Source: an uncultured bacterium (GTDB lineage: Bacteria > DRYD01). Taken from it: a DNA stretch of 64,000 nucleotides. The stretch covers positions 44,215 through 108,214 of the forward strand of contig CAKZQG010000044.1 in assembly GCA_937139605.1 (NCBI GenBank). The letters run 5' to 3'. The notes beneath the pieces are model-generated. The model worked only from the letters and a program-made list of their open reading frames with translations, was not told where the DNA came from and did not search any database. The first letter of the stretch is position 1. The number at the start of each line of letters is the position of its first letter. Position numbers and translations under genes: made by a program. Below are positions 25,624 to 33,346 of this stretch, in pieces.

Positions 25624-25673
25624 CTTTAAAAAGTATCCTATCTTTAAAAAGTATCCTATCTTTAAAAAGTATC
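25624..25673. repeat. Three 18-bp tandem repeats upstream of the lipid operon
   Basis: CTTTAAAAAGTATC(CTAT) starts at 25624, 25642 and 25660: exactly 18-bp spacing, essentially identical copies. They lie about 50 bp upstream of the structured block on the minus strand. They could be binding sites for a regulator of that operon or a slippage product. Confidence 0.8.
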
Positions 25674-26235
25674 TTAAATATTCTTTTTCATTTAAATAGT
25701 TGCTTTCATTTGGGGGTTTTTAGTTTGCTATCTATGTTTTGTATCTTTAGCTTATTAACTTAATACCAATGTTGATGTTGTTTTTAACATTGTTTTTATT
25801 TCTTTTTTCTTTTTTAATATTCTTCGTGTTTTTTTCGCAGAAACTCAAGATATTAAGTGATAGTTTTTTTAACTGTTTTAATCTCCTAATAATTTATAAT
25901 ATAAACTAAAAAACACCTATACTATTTTTATTATTAAACTAAAAAATAAATATCCTTTTTTAGTAAAAAATAAATCTTTTTTATAATTATATTTAGATTG
26001 GGATTTTATTATTACTCAAACTGATTTACCATTACTAGATTAATATAGGGATTTTTGAGTTAGCAAACAAAGTATCAGCTTCATAATGCAAATGCCTGAT
26101 ATTTTTCAAAATGTTTAAACTCTTATAGTAAAAGCATTTTTTGCCATTTTTTTATTTTATATTGCAAAGAATAAAAATAAAAAATAGTTTTATAAAAAGG
26201 GAAAAATGGATAAAAGTAGAATATAAATAATAAAG

Positions 26236-26308
26236 GGGCCCCTAGCTCAAGTGGCAGAGCATGCGGCTCATAACCGCAGGGTTCTAGGTTCGAGTCCTGG
26301 GGGGCCCA
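26236..26308 (+). tRNA. tRNA with CAT anticodon (Met; Ile2 not excluded)
   Basis: The 73-nt class I tRNA has acceptor GGGCCCC/GGGGCCC, discriminator A, D-arm GCTCAAGTGGCAGAGC, an anticodon stem TGCGG/CCGCA with loop CTCATAA (anticodon CAT) and T-arm CTAGG-TTCGAGT-CCTGG. The fully paired 1-72 position excludes the initiator form. Elongator Met and the lysidine-modified Ile2 tRNA share this anticodon; the GGG acceptor start and loop leave both possible. CCA is not encoded. The 3' end is followed by tandem, degenerate copies of itself. Confidence 0.94.
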
Positions 26309-26408
26309 TTAAATTCTTATGTTTAGGTCCCAGGCCTAGGGGGGGAGCCATTAAATTCGTATGTTTAGGTTCCATGCCTAGGGAAGTCATTAAATTCGTA
26401 TGTTTATG
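26286..26408. repeat. Tandem degenerate copies of the tRNA 3' end and flank
   Basis: The flank CATTAAATTC(T/G)TATGTTTA begins at 26307, 26349 and 26388 (spacings 42 and 39 bp). Between the copies lie G+C-rich segments, TAGGTCCCAGGCCTAGGGG (26327 on) and TAGGTTCCATGCCTAGGG (26366 on), which align with the tRNA T-arm and acceptor TAGGTTCGAGTCCTGGGG. The unit is therefore the tRNA 3' part plus its downstream flank, repeated and decayed. The last copy provides the ATG and TATGTTTATG context that starts the next gene. Confidence 0.7.
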
Positions 26409-26918
26409 TATCAACGTATTTCCTTTAAACTATGTTTCTTGTTAATTTTATTAATAACTAAAGGTCTATCTAATGATTTTTCAATAAATTTAACAACAGA
26501 AATAACTTTTAACTTAGATACCAAAAATTCAACATTTGAACAAGGAATTAATTTAAACTATAAAACATATACACTCTCTATTATATACCAAAAATTCAAT
26601 AATCAAAATAGCGAAATAATAAAAGGAGTACTATCAAAAGAATTAGCAACTAACACTAATGTCTTTATAAATAAAATATATATCTTAAATCAAAATGTGT
26701 TAGGCATTGCTTTTGAAAAAGAACTAAAAACAGAAAGCAGCTTGTATTTAGAATTTCTAACTATTAAAAATCTAAATTATTTCAATTTTTATTATTACCA
26801 TAGTTGTAATGATAATTTTTATTTGAAATTAGGTTTTGATAACATAAACCTTAAAAAAAATACAATTCAAAAAATTATTGGATTTTATCATGGAATTTTA
26901 AATTCAATAGAATTTTAG
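26400..26918 (+). CDS. Small secreted beta-rich protein, possible outer-membrane barrel
   Basis: The 172-residue protein has an N-terminal signal peptide (basic MYQRISFK, then LCFLLILLITKGLS, cleavage probably before NDFSI). The mature part is a series of alternating polar/hydrophobic strands (INLTTEITFNLD, QGINLNYKTYTLSIIYQ, YYYHSCNDNFYLKLGFD). It ends in a C-terminal Phe (GFYHGILNSIEF), a common outer-membrane barrel signature, so an 8- to 10-stranded barrel is plausible. The family is not recognised. The start overlaps the third tRNA-derived repeat; ATG 26400 and ATG 26406 are both possible and no clear Shine-Dalgarno precedes them. Confidence 0.65.
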   Translation: MFMYQRISFKLCFLLILLITKGLSNDFSINLTTEITFNLDTKNSTFEQGINLNYKTYTLSIIYQKFNNQNSEIIKGVLSKELATNTNVFINKIYILNQNVLGIAFEKELKTESSLYLEFLTIKNLNYFNFYYYHSCNDNFYLKLGFDNINLKKNTIQKIIGFYHGILNSIEF

Positions 26919-26948
26919 AAATTTAAAATAGAATTTTAGAAATTTAAA
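26907..26948. repeat. 21-bp tandem duplication over the stop codon of the barrel-like gene
   Basis: ATAGAATTTTAGAAATTTAA(A) is present at 26907 and again at 26928. The first copy contains the TAG stop (26916-26918) and the second repeats it out of use. Confidence 0.8.
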
Positions 26949-27006
26949 TGGAAAAATAATTAAATAAAAAAACAAATGGAAAAATAATTAAATAAAAAAA
27001 CAAATG
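26946..27006. repeat. 28-bp tandem repeats copying the start of the ABC gene
   Basis: AAATGGAAAAATAATTAAAT followed by A-rich sequence and a C begins at 26946 and 26974, with a third start at 27002 that runs into the real gene (ATG 27004). Each upstream copy carries an ATG-GAA-AAA-TAA mini-frame, so two decoy start/stop mini-ORFs precede the true start. Confidence 0.8.
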
Positions 27007-27789
27007 GAAAAAATAATAGAAATACAAAACCTTTATTTTAAGTATGAAGAAGAGTTAGTATTGGAAGATATTAACTTAGAAATATTTGAAAGGGAGTTTG
27101 TAAGTATAATAGGACCAAATGGAGCAGGTAAAACCACCTTAATAAAAATCTTATTAAATCTATTACCTTTTAAGGATGGAAGTATCAAAATATTTAATAA
27201 AGATATTACAAAGGATAAAAGCTATTTAGAATATATAGGATATCTACCTCAATTTTCAACAATAGACAAAAATTTCCCAATAACAGTAAAAGAAGCAATT
27301 TTAATATCAAGGTATAAAAGAAAGGGATTACTAAGTTTATTTAATGTTAGTTATACAGAAGAAGACAAAAAAGAAGTAGAAGAAATAATAGAATTATTAA
27401 ATTTAAAAGATAAAGAAGATAAGAGAATAAGTGAGCTTTCAGGAGGGCAATTACAAAAGTTATTATTAGCAAGAGCATTAGCTAAGAATATAAAAATCCT
27501 AATTTTAGATGAACCTACAAATTTCATAGATCCTAAATCCAAAACAGAACTAATTGATATAATTTTAAAAATAAAAAATACGCTTAATATCACGGTAATA
27601 ATGGTTAGCCACGATTTAAACGTAGTTTATAAATTAACAGATAAGTTAGTTTGTATAAATAAAAAAGCATTCGTAAGTAAATTAGATAATAAAAATCTAA
27701 AAATGAAAGATAAAATTTATGAGAACCTAAAAGCTATATACAGCCAAAACTTTGAATACATAGAACACTTAAACTGTATTTTAGATTAA
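27004..27789 (+). CDS. ABC transporter ATPase, metal (ZnuC/MntB) type
   Basis: This 261-residue nucleotide-binding protein has Walker A GPNGAGKTT near residue 38, YLPQFSTIDKNFPITVKEAI (the Q-loop, typical of the Zn/Mn/Fe-chelate ATPases), signature LSGGQLQKLLLARAL, Walker B ILILDEPTNFIDP and the switch His in MVSHD. ZnuC-type ATPases power uptake of Zn2+ or Mn2+ with a membrane partner and a binding protein, but neither lies here: the next gene is convergent. Its upstream gene encodes a barrel-like secreted protein. There is no Shine-Dalgarno; the start is preceded by two repeat copies of itself. The function is by family only. Confidence 0.88.
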   Translation: MEKIIEIQNLYFKYEEELVLEDINLEIFEREFVSIIGPNGAGKTTLIKILLNLLPFKDGSIKIFNKDITKDKSYLEYIGYLPQFSTIDKNFPITVKEAILISRYKRKGLLSLFNVSYTEEDKKEVEEIIELLNLKDKEDKRISELSGGQLQKLLLARALAKNIKILILDEPTNFIDPKSKTELIDIILKIKNTLNITVIMVSHDLNVVYKLTDKLVCINKKAFVSKLDNKNLKMKDKIYENLKAIYSQNFEYIEHLNCILD

Positions 27790-27880
27790 TAAATAAAAAC
27801 TTATAAATATAGAATAATAAAATATTTGTTAAAGTTGAAACAGAACTCCAACACTTAATAAGGATAGTACTTAAACTTAA

Positions 27881-28900
27881 CTAAACATTTATTAATTTAA
27901 TAATATTAAATTCTTCATTTATCATAATTTCAATGAGTTTATCGAATTTAGTTGTAGGTTCCCAGTTAAGGATTTTTTTAGCTTTAGTATAATCTCCTTT
28001 TAAGATAGGGACTTCAGAAGGTCGATAAAATTCCAAAGAACTTTCAACAAGCAATTTCCCCTGTGAATATGCTCTTATTTTGTCATTATCTTCTTCCCAT
28101 TTTAAAGGCATTCCTAAATATTCAAAGGTTTTATCAATAAACTCTTTAACAGTATGTGTTTCATTAGTAGCTAAAACATAATCATCAGGTTTATCATGAT
28201 TTAACATAAGATACATACCATAGACATACTCTGGAGCATATCCCCAATCCCGCTTAGCATAAATATTACCTATTAATAGTTTTTCAGCTAAATTATACTT
28301 AATTTTAACAGCAGTATTAACTATTTTCTTAGTAACAAACTCTAAACCTCTTAATGGAGATTCGTGATTAAAAAGAATCCCGCAACAATTAAACATATTA
28401 TAAGCTAATCTATAATTAACAGTAATATAATGAGCAAATACTTTAGAAACAGCATAAGGGCTAACTGGGTTAAAGGGGGTATTTTCATTTTGAGGGACTT
28501 CTTTAGCTATTCCAAACATTTCACTTGTAGAAGCTTGATAAAACTTAGTATCAGGTTTATACAACTTAAGAGCTTCTAATAATCTTAGAACTCCTAAGGC
28601 ATTTACTTCAGAGGTTAATAATGGTTGATTAAAAGAAACCTGGACAAAACTTTGAGCAGCAAGATTATAAACCTCATCTGGCTTTATCTCCTTTATAACA
28701 TCTATAATATTACTATATTCCAATAAATCCATATAAACTAACTTAATTTTATCTTTAATTTTAAGATATTCTAATCTCCAATAAGAAGAATCGGAGCTTC
28801 TTCTGTCAGCTCCATAAACCTGATAACCTAAATCTAATAAAAGCTTAGCTAAATAAGCACCATCTTGCCCCCTTATGCCAGTTATCAAAGCTTTCTTCAT
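27881..28900 (-). CDS. gmd: GDP-mannose 4,6-dehydratase
   Basis: The 339-residue extended SDR converts GDP-mannose to GDP-4-keto-6-deoxymannose, the precursor of GDP-fucose, GDP-rhamnose and perosamine. The NADP motif ALITGIRGQDGAYLAKLLL, RRSSDSSYWRLEYL, the Thr/Ser-Tyr-Lys core (ASTSEMFG and SPYAVSKVFAHYI) and the Gmd-typical FNHESPLRGLEFVTKKI are present. An AGGAGG Shine-Dalgarno 10 nt upstream selects the ATG at 28900 over a TTG three codons earlier. Follow-on enzymes (RMD, fucose synthase, PerA) are not in the window, so the end product is unknown. Confidence 0.94.
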   Translation of the reverse strand: MKKALITGIRGQDGAYLAKLLLDLGYQVYGADRRSSDSSYWRLEYLKIKDKIKLVYMDLLEYSNIIDVIKEIKPDEVYNLAAQSFVQVSFNQPLLTSEVNALGVLRLLEALKLYKPDTKFYQASTSEMFGIAKEVPQNENTPFNPVSPYAVSKVFAHYITVNYRLAYNMFNCCGILFNHESPLRGLEFVTKKIVNTAVKIKYNLAEKLLIGNIYAKRDWGYAPEYVYGMYLMLNHDKPDDYVLATNETHTVKEFIDKTFEYLGMPLKWEEDNDKIRAYSQGKLLVESSLEFYRPSEVPILKGDYTKAKKILNWEPTTKFDKLIEIMINEEFNIIKLINV

Positions 28901-28937
28901 ATAATTCAATCCTCCTATTATTTGCTTAAAATATTAT

Positions 28938-30359
28938 TTACTTAAAATTAAAAATAATACCGTAAATTTCGTTTAAATTAATTAATCCGTAAGGCAATTT
29001 AATAACATATTTTGAATTCTTAGGATTATCAAAAAATATGCCACTATTAAAATTATTGAGATATCTTTCTATTTTAGATATATCTTTATTAAGGAATTCA
29101 GTGATATTAATAATAACGCCGGCGTTATTAGTATTTCCGTCTTTAGCATCAGTAGCTAAGCCCAAAAATAGTAAATCCACTTTTTCTAATATACTATTAT
29201 TGCTATTAAAATAATAATAAAGTTCTTTTAGTAAGGATAAAGCAAGGTGCTGGATCCTACCACCATAGCCTTCTTTTAAAATTTTTAAAAAAGTTTCACC
29301 ACCAAATAAATAAACCTTTATTCCACTTTTTATCTCCCCTTTTAAATATTCATTCAATTTAGTAAATATAAAAGATTTAAAAGTATTACAAAGGCTATAT
29401 AAATCAAGATTAATATGACTACAAACAATTTTAATATCAAAATTAGAAATCCCAAGACTTAATTTATAAAAATCTTTTAATTTATTCAATTGATTAAACA
29501 ATAAATAAAGAGCTTCAAAATTATCTAAAATTATGATATTAGATAAATTCTTATTAAGGTATTCTGTTTTAGTTTCCATAATCTTTTGGATTTCCTTATT
29601 TTTATGAATAATATTTAAAAACATTTTAGCATCAACAAGAATTTTTAGATATTCAGATAACTCAGAAACTAATTGATTAATTTGTTCATAAGACAGTTTT
29701 TTATAATAAGTAGTTAAACCTGAGCCTATGATATCTATGCTATTAAAAGGCACATCAGAAATAATAAGACTAATGATTTTAGATTTATTAAAATATTGTA
29801 ATAGTTTTCCGCCTTTGATATTAGATAAAAAAGTCCTATAAGTATTAAGTTGATAAATATTTAAGTCAAGGTTTAAAAGGATTTTATAAATCTCAGATAG
29901 AGTAGGATAAGGGATAACAGAATCTTCTATCATTGCACTACATCCACCAGAAATCAAAAATAAAAACAAACTATCTTGGCTATCGTTTTGTAAAATCAAA
30001 TCAATAACTTTTTTAGCAGCTATAAAAGAATTCTCACTTACCAAAGGATGCGTAGAAGGTAGTAATTCTATTTTTTGATTATTATTTAAAAAATTATCTT
30101 CTAAATCATTTTTTAAATTAATATCGTATATAATATAAGCTTTATTATAATTTATTTTATACTTTTGAAAGCTATCAATTAAGGCTTTAAACATAATTAA
30201 TGAAACTTTTCCAACAGATATTATAAAAATATTTTTATAATTTTTAATAATATCGATATTAGAATAAACAGCGTTATCAATAGAACTATAAAGAATTGAT
30301 TTTAGTTCATCTTTAAAATTAGTTTCTATTATATTTTTAAAAAAATCAACTAAATTCAT
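28938..30359 (-). CDS. Glycerate 2-kinase (MOFRL type)
   Basis: The 473-residue enzyme phosphorylates D-glycerate, usually at the 2-position. The N-terminal domain shows IFIISVGKVSLIMFKAL, LPSTHPLVSENSFIAAKKV and FLISGGCSAMIED, and the MOFRL domain ends with VYLFGGETFLKILKEGYGGRIQHLALSLL and LGLATDAKDGNTNNAGVIIN. It is longer than typical (about 420-450) through Asn/Lys-rich insertions. It sits just upstream of gmd and downstream of the subtilase. The product 2-phosphoglycerate feeds lower glycolysis. Confidence 0.9.
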   Translation of the reverse strand: MNLVDFFKNIIETNFKDELKSILYSSIDNAVYSNIDIIKNYKNIFIISVGKVSLIMFKALIDSFQKYKINYNKAYIIYDINLKNDLEDNFLNNNQKIELLPSTHPLVSENSFIAAKKVIDLILQNDSQDSLFLFLISGGCSAMIEDSVIPYPTLSEIYKILLNLDLNIYQLNTYRTFLSNIKGGKLLQYFNKSKIISLIISDVPFNSIDIIGSGLTTYYKKLSYEQINQLVSELSEYLKILVDAKMFLNIIHKNKEIQKIMETKTEYLNKNLSNIIILDNFEALYLLFNQLNKLKDFYKLSLGISNFDIKIVCSHINLDLYSLCNTFKSFIFTKLNEYLKGEIKSGIKVYLFGGETFLKILKEGYGGRIQHLALSLLKELYYYFNSNNSILEKVDLLFLGLATDAKDGNTNNAGVIINITEFLNKDISKIERYLNNFNSGIFFDNPKNSKYVIKLPYGLINLNEIYGIIFNFK

Positions 30360-30399
30360 AATTTTGTATAACTTATAGTAAAATCAAGAGAACAAAAAA

Positions 30400-31779
30400 C
30401 TAAGCTAACATAGTATTTGGGTTATCTGTGTTTTTGTTATTTAAAGACATAGCATATTTAACAGCATTATAAGCATCAACTACACCTGCCCCTTGACTAT
30501 ACTTATCATATAACTCATTATTAGCAGGATCTTTAATTTTATTAGCTGTTTTAGTAATAATTTCTTTGACTAATTTAGGGGTAGCATTAGGTAAGACTTG
30601 ATAAATTAAAGCGGCAACGCCAGAAACAATAGCAGTTGCTCCACTTGTTCCAGATAAATTAATATAATACTTCCCTTGCCAACTATCATTATTATTATCA
30701 TCATTATTATTATCAATATTTTTATCATTAATTTTGTATATTTTATTCAATTCAGGATTTATTATATTTTTTTCATTATGAATCATATAATTAACTGATA
30801 TTTGATTGCTATTAGTATTTAGTTTTTGATTTTTATAAGGATCAAAAACGGAACCAGGGACTCTAGCACCAGGTAGCATTTTAGCTGGAGCAACCACATC
30901 AGGTTTATCCAACAAATCAAAAGGAGTTGGCCCCTTAGAAGAAGCATCATAAATAGTATCATCAGATTTATCACAGGTATTCTTAGTATCAATTCCACCA
31001 ACCGTTATAACATCAGGTGCTATCCCAGGACTATCAATAGTTTCATTAGCATAGTCATTACCAGCAGCAGCTACAACAGTATAATCTTGTGCTAAATCAT
31101 TAGCTAATTTTGCTATCGTATCATTTAAATATCCTGTTTTAGGATCAACACCTATAGATAAATTCACGACCTTAACATTATATTTTTTCCCATTTTCTTT
31201 TAACCATTCCAAAGCTTTAATTATCTCAGAAACAGAGGTTATTCTAAGGATAACAAATTTAACCCCAGGAGCAACCCCTTGGTTATACCCATTAGAAATT
31301 TTCCCACTGCCACCAATTAGTGAAGCTACGTGAGTCCCATGCCCCAATATGTCTTTAGGATTATTTTCATCAGATTCTCCTGAAAAATCTTTATAAAACA
31401 ATATTCTGCTTTTATCTAAATCAGGATGATTGTAAATTATTCCGCTATCCACTACTGCAACAACTACATCCTTCCCATCAATCCCTAAATCTCTTACTTT
31501 ATCTAAATTAATAGCAACCAAATTAGGATTTAGTTTTAAACAGCTATTATTATCACATTTATTTACTTCATTACAAACATCCGCAGTAGCCCCTATATTA
31601 ATTAGCTTAGCAATTAAATTTAAATTAGCATTATTAAAATTATCAGGATAATGGAAATCTTTTAAAATATTTGGTACAGATTCTATACCATATTTTTCTA
31701 AATTCTTTAGTAAATTAATTCTATTAACCCAAAAATCTCTATTATTATAAAGCTTATCAAAATCTGTTTTATCTATCAT
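30400..31779 (-). CDS. Subtilisin-like serine protease (S8), apparently cytoplasmic
   Basis: The 459-residue subtilase has the complete triad: Asp111 in VVVAVVDSGIIYNHPDL, His148 in GHGTHVASLIGG and the Ser near 383 in LSGTSGATAIVSG. The oxyanion Asn is in VVAAAGNDYAN. There is no signal peptide; residues 1-95 form a soluble N-terminal region (possible prodomain, with Cys69, 75 and 80 close together). An Asn/Asp-rich low-complexity insertion near residues 340-365 precedes the Ser motif. It may be intracellular or exported by another route. It stands alone between fumC and the glycerate kinase, behind a possible terminator. Confidence 0.92.
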   Translation of the reverse strand: MIDKTDFDKLYNNRDFWVNRINLLKNLEKYGIESVPNILKDFHYPDNFNNANLNLIAKLINIGATADVCNEVNKCDNNSCLKLNPNLVAINLDKVRDLGIDGKDVVVAVVDSGIIYNHPDLDKSRILFYKDFSGESDENNPKDILGHGTHVASLIGGSGKISNGYNQGVAPGVKFVILRITSVSEIIKALEWLKENGKKYNVKVVNLSIGVDPKTGYLNDTIAKLANDLAQDYTVVAAAGNDYANETIDSPGIAPDVITVGGIDTKNTCDKSDDTIYDASSKGPTPFDLLDKPDVVAPAKMLPGARVPGSVFDPYKNQKLNTNSNQISVNYMIHNEKNIINPELNKIYKINDKNIDNNNDDNNNDSWQGKYYINLSGTSGATAIVSGVAALIYQVLPNATPKLVKEIITKTANKIKDPANNELYDKYSQGAGVVDAYNAVKYAMSLNNKNTDNPNTMLA

Positions 31780-31789
31780 ATATTATATG

Positions 31790-31837
31790 ATTTAAAAAAA
31801 AATAGAAACATTTTAAAAAAAAAGTAAAAAAAATGTT
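31790..31837 (-). terminator. Possible A/T-only terminator after fumC
   Basis: On the minus strand AACATTTT (31830-31837) pairs with AAAATGTT (31807-31814). After CTA comes a T-run of about 10 (31792-31802). The stem has almost no G+C, so strength is doubtful. Confidence 0.35.
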
Positions 31838-31880
31838 AACTTTTTAAATAATAATTAAAAATAAAAAAATAAAATACAAA

Positions 31881-33308
31881 TTAACCAGGTTTAGTTAATT
31901 TTAAAGGATCTAATATTTTATCAGCTTCTTCTAAAGATAATATATTATGTAAAACTACATACTCTTTTATAGATAATTTATTTTTTAAAGCTTCTTTAAC
32001 TATTTCATATGCTTTATCATAACCAACAATTTTAGCTAAGGGAGTAACAATAGATGGGTTATAATTAACTATACTATTAATTTTTTCAAAATTTATTTTA
32101 AGACCATCTATCAGTTTTTCTTTTATTAATTTTAGTAAATTAGATAAAATAGAGATAGATTCAGTTAAAGAGAATGCGACTAATGGGAAAGTAGTAGATA
32201 ATTCAAAATTAGAATATTGATTAGAAAAAGTTAGAGCATAACTTAATCCGATTATATAAGAGCAAGCCATACCTGTAGCTTCGGGGATAACAGGATTAAC
32301 TTTACCTGGCATAATAGATGATCCTGGTTGAAGCTCAGGTAAAAATAGCTCTCCAAAACCCCCGACAGGCCCACTCCCCATAAATCTTATATCATTTGTT
32401 ATCTTTATTAAAGACAATGCTAAAATTTTTAAGATATCCATTACTTCTATAAATGTATCAATAGATGCTTGGGATTCAAAATGATTAGATGTTTCTTTGA
32501 ATTTAGGGTATATTTCAAATGGGATAAACTTAGCCATAAATTCATTAATTCTATTAATTACTTTAGAAGGGAAATCTATATGAGTATTAATTCCTGTGCC
32601 AACAGCGGTTCCTCCAATAGGTAATTCAGCTAATCGATTAAAAAACCCTTTAATTCTATCTATAGCTAATTCCAATTGGCGTCTATATCCGGAAAATTCC
32701 TGGGCAAAAGTAATAGGAGTAGCATCCATTAAATGGGTTCTACCTATCTTAACAACATCCTTAAATTCCTCTTCCTTATTTTTTATAGAATTTATTAAAT
32801 AATTGATATCGTTAATTAAAGATACTAACATTTTATAAGCAGCTATTCTAATAGCAGTAGGAATAACATCATTAGATGACTGTCCTTTATTAACGTCATC
32901 ATTAGGGTGAACAAATTTAGAACCCATTTCTTTATTTAACATAACAGAAGCTAAATTAGAGATAACTTCATTAACATTCATATTAGTGGAAGTCCCTGAG
33001 CCTGTTTGAAAAATATCTAAAATAAAATTGTCTTGGTATTTTTCAAAATTATTTAAAATCTCATCAACAGCATTAACAATAGCATTAGATTTATTAGAAT
33101 CTAATAAATTAAGTTCATTATTAGCAATAGCTGCAGATTTTTTTATAATTAATAAAGCTTTAATAACTTCTGGATGGAATTTATAATTACTTATTTTGAA
33201 ATTATTAATAGCTCTTTGAGTTTGTGGTCCCCATAGTTTATCTTTAGGGATCATTACTTCACCCATTGGATCTTTTTCTATTCTATAATTTTGAGTATCT
33301 AAGGACAT
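31881..33308 (-). CDS. fumC: Fumarate hydratase, class II
   Basis: The 475-residue enzyme of the fumarase/aspartase superfamily interconverts fumarate and malate. Typical motifs are GEVMIPKDKLWGPQTQRAINNF, FQTGSGTSTNMNVNEVIS, HPNDDVNKGQSSNDVIPTA and the superfamily signature PGSSIMPGKVNP. FQTGSGT, VNKGQSS and MPGKVNP favour fumarase; VIPEATGMAC and LPELQPG lean slightly to aspartase. A strong AAGGAGGTG precedes the ATG. It would be the only TCA-type enzyme in the window. Confidence 0.88.
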   Translation of the reverse strand: MSLDTQNYRIEKDPMGEVMIPKDKLWGPQTQRAINNFKISNYKFHPEVIKALLIIKKSAAIANNELNLLDSNKSNAIVNAVDEILNNFEKYQDNFILDIFQTGSGTSTNMNVNEVISNLASVMLNKEMGSKFVHPNDDVNKGQSSNDVIPTAIRIAAYKMLVSLINDINYLINSIKNKEEEFKDVVKIGRTHLMDATPITFAQEFSGYRRQLELAIDRIKGFFNRLAELPIGGTAVGTGINTHIDFPSKVINRINEFMAKFIPFEIYPKFKETSNHFESQASIDTFIEVMDILKILALSLIKITNDIRFMGSGPVGGFGELFLPELQPGSSIMPGKVNPVIPEATGMACSYIIGLSYALTFSNQYSNFELSTTFPLVAFSLTESISILSNLLKLIKEKLIDGLKINFEKINSIVNYNPSIVTPLAKIVGYDKAYEIVKEALKNKLSIKEYVVLHNILSLEEADKILDPLKLTKPG

Positions 33309-33346
33309 AAAACACCTCCTTAATAAACTTATTAATTCTAATAATT

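Larger units (their letters stand above)
25460..26235. other. 776-bp gene-free region between divergent transcripts
   Basis: No convincing gene is present between the ALDH-like gene (minus) and tRNA-Met (plus). The left part holds a terminator-like hairpin, a G+C-rich block of interlaced complementary segments and three 18-bp repeats, described separately. The right part (about 25700-26230) is very A+T-rich, with imperfect tandem blocks around 25906-25985 in which an ACTAAAAAATAAAT-like unit followed by a T-run recurs; nothing coding or structured stands out there. A 62-codon plus-strand frame at 25575-25763 only translates the 18-bp repeats. Confidence 0.7.

Noticed and set aside
25575-25763. 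A 62-codon plus-strand frame with a repeated SLKSI pattern
   Set aside because: It only translates the three 18-bp repeats and A/T-rich sequence; no Shine-Dalgarno, no other coding sign.
25460-26235. Replication origin in the gene-free region (18-bp repeats, TTATACACT-like box, A/T-rich tract, strand switch)
   Set aside because: Only one DnaA-like box is visible, no dnaA, dnaN or gidA lies nearby, and the strand switch is local (two genes).
26307-26400. CRISPR array
   Set aside because: Only three decaying units with spacings of 42 and 39 bp, explained as tRNA-derived copies; no cas genes in the window.
26251-26445. A 64-codon frame starting inside tRNA(CAT)
   Set aside because: It reads through the tRNA and its decayed copies; this is structural RNA and repeat sequence, not a gene.
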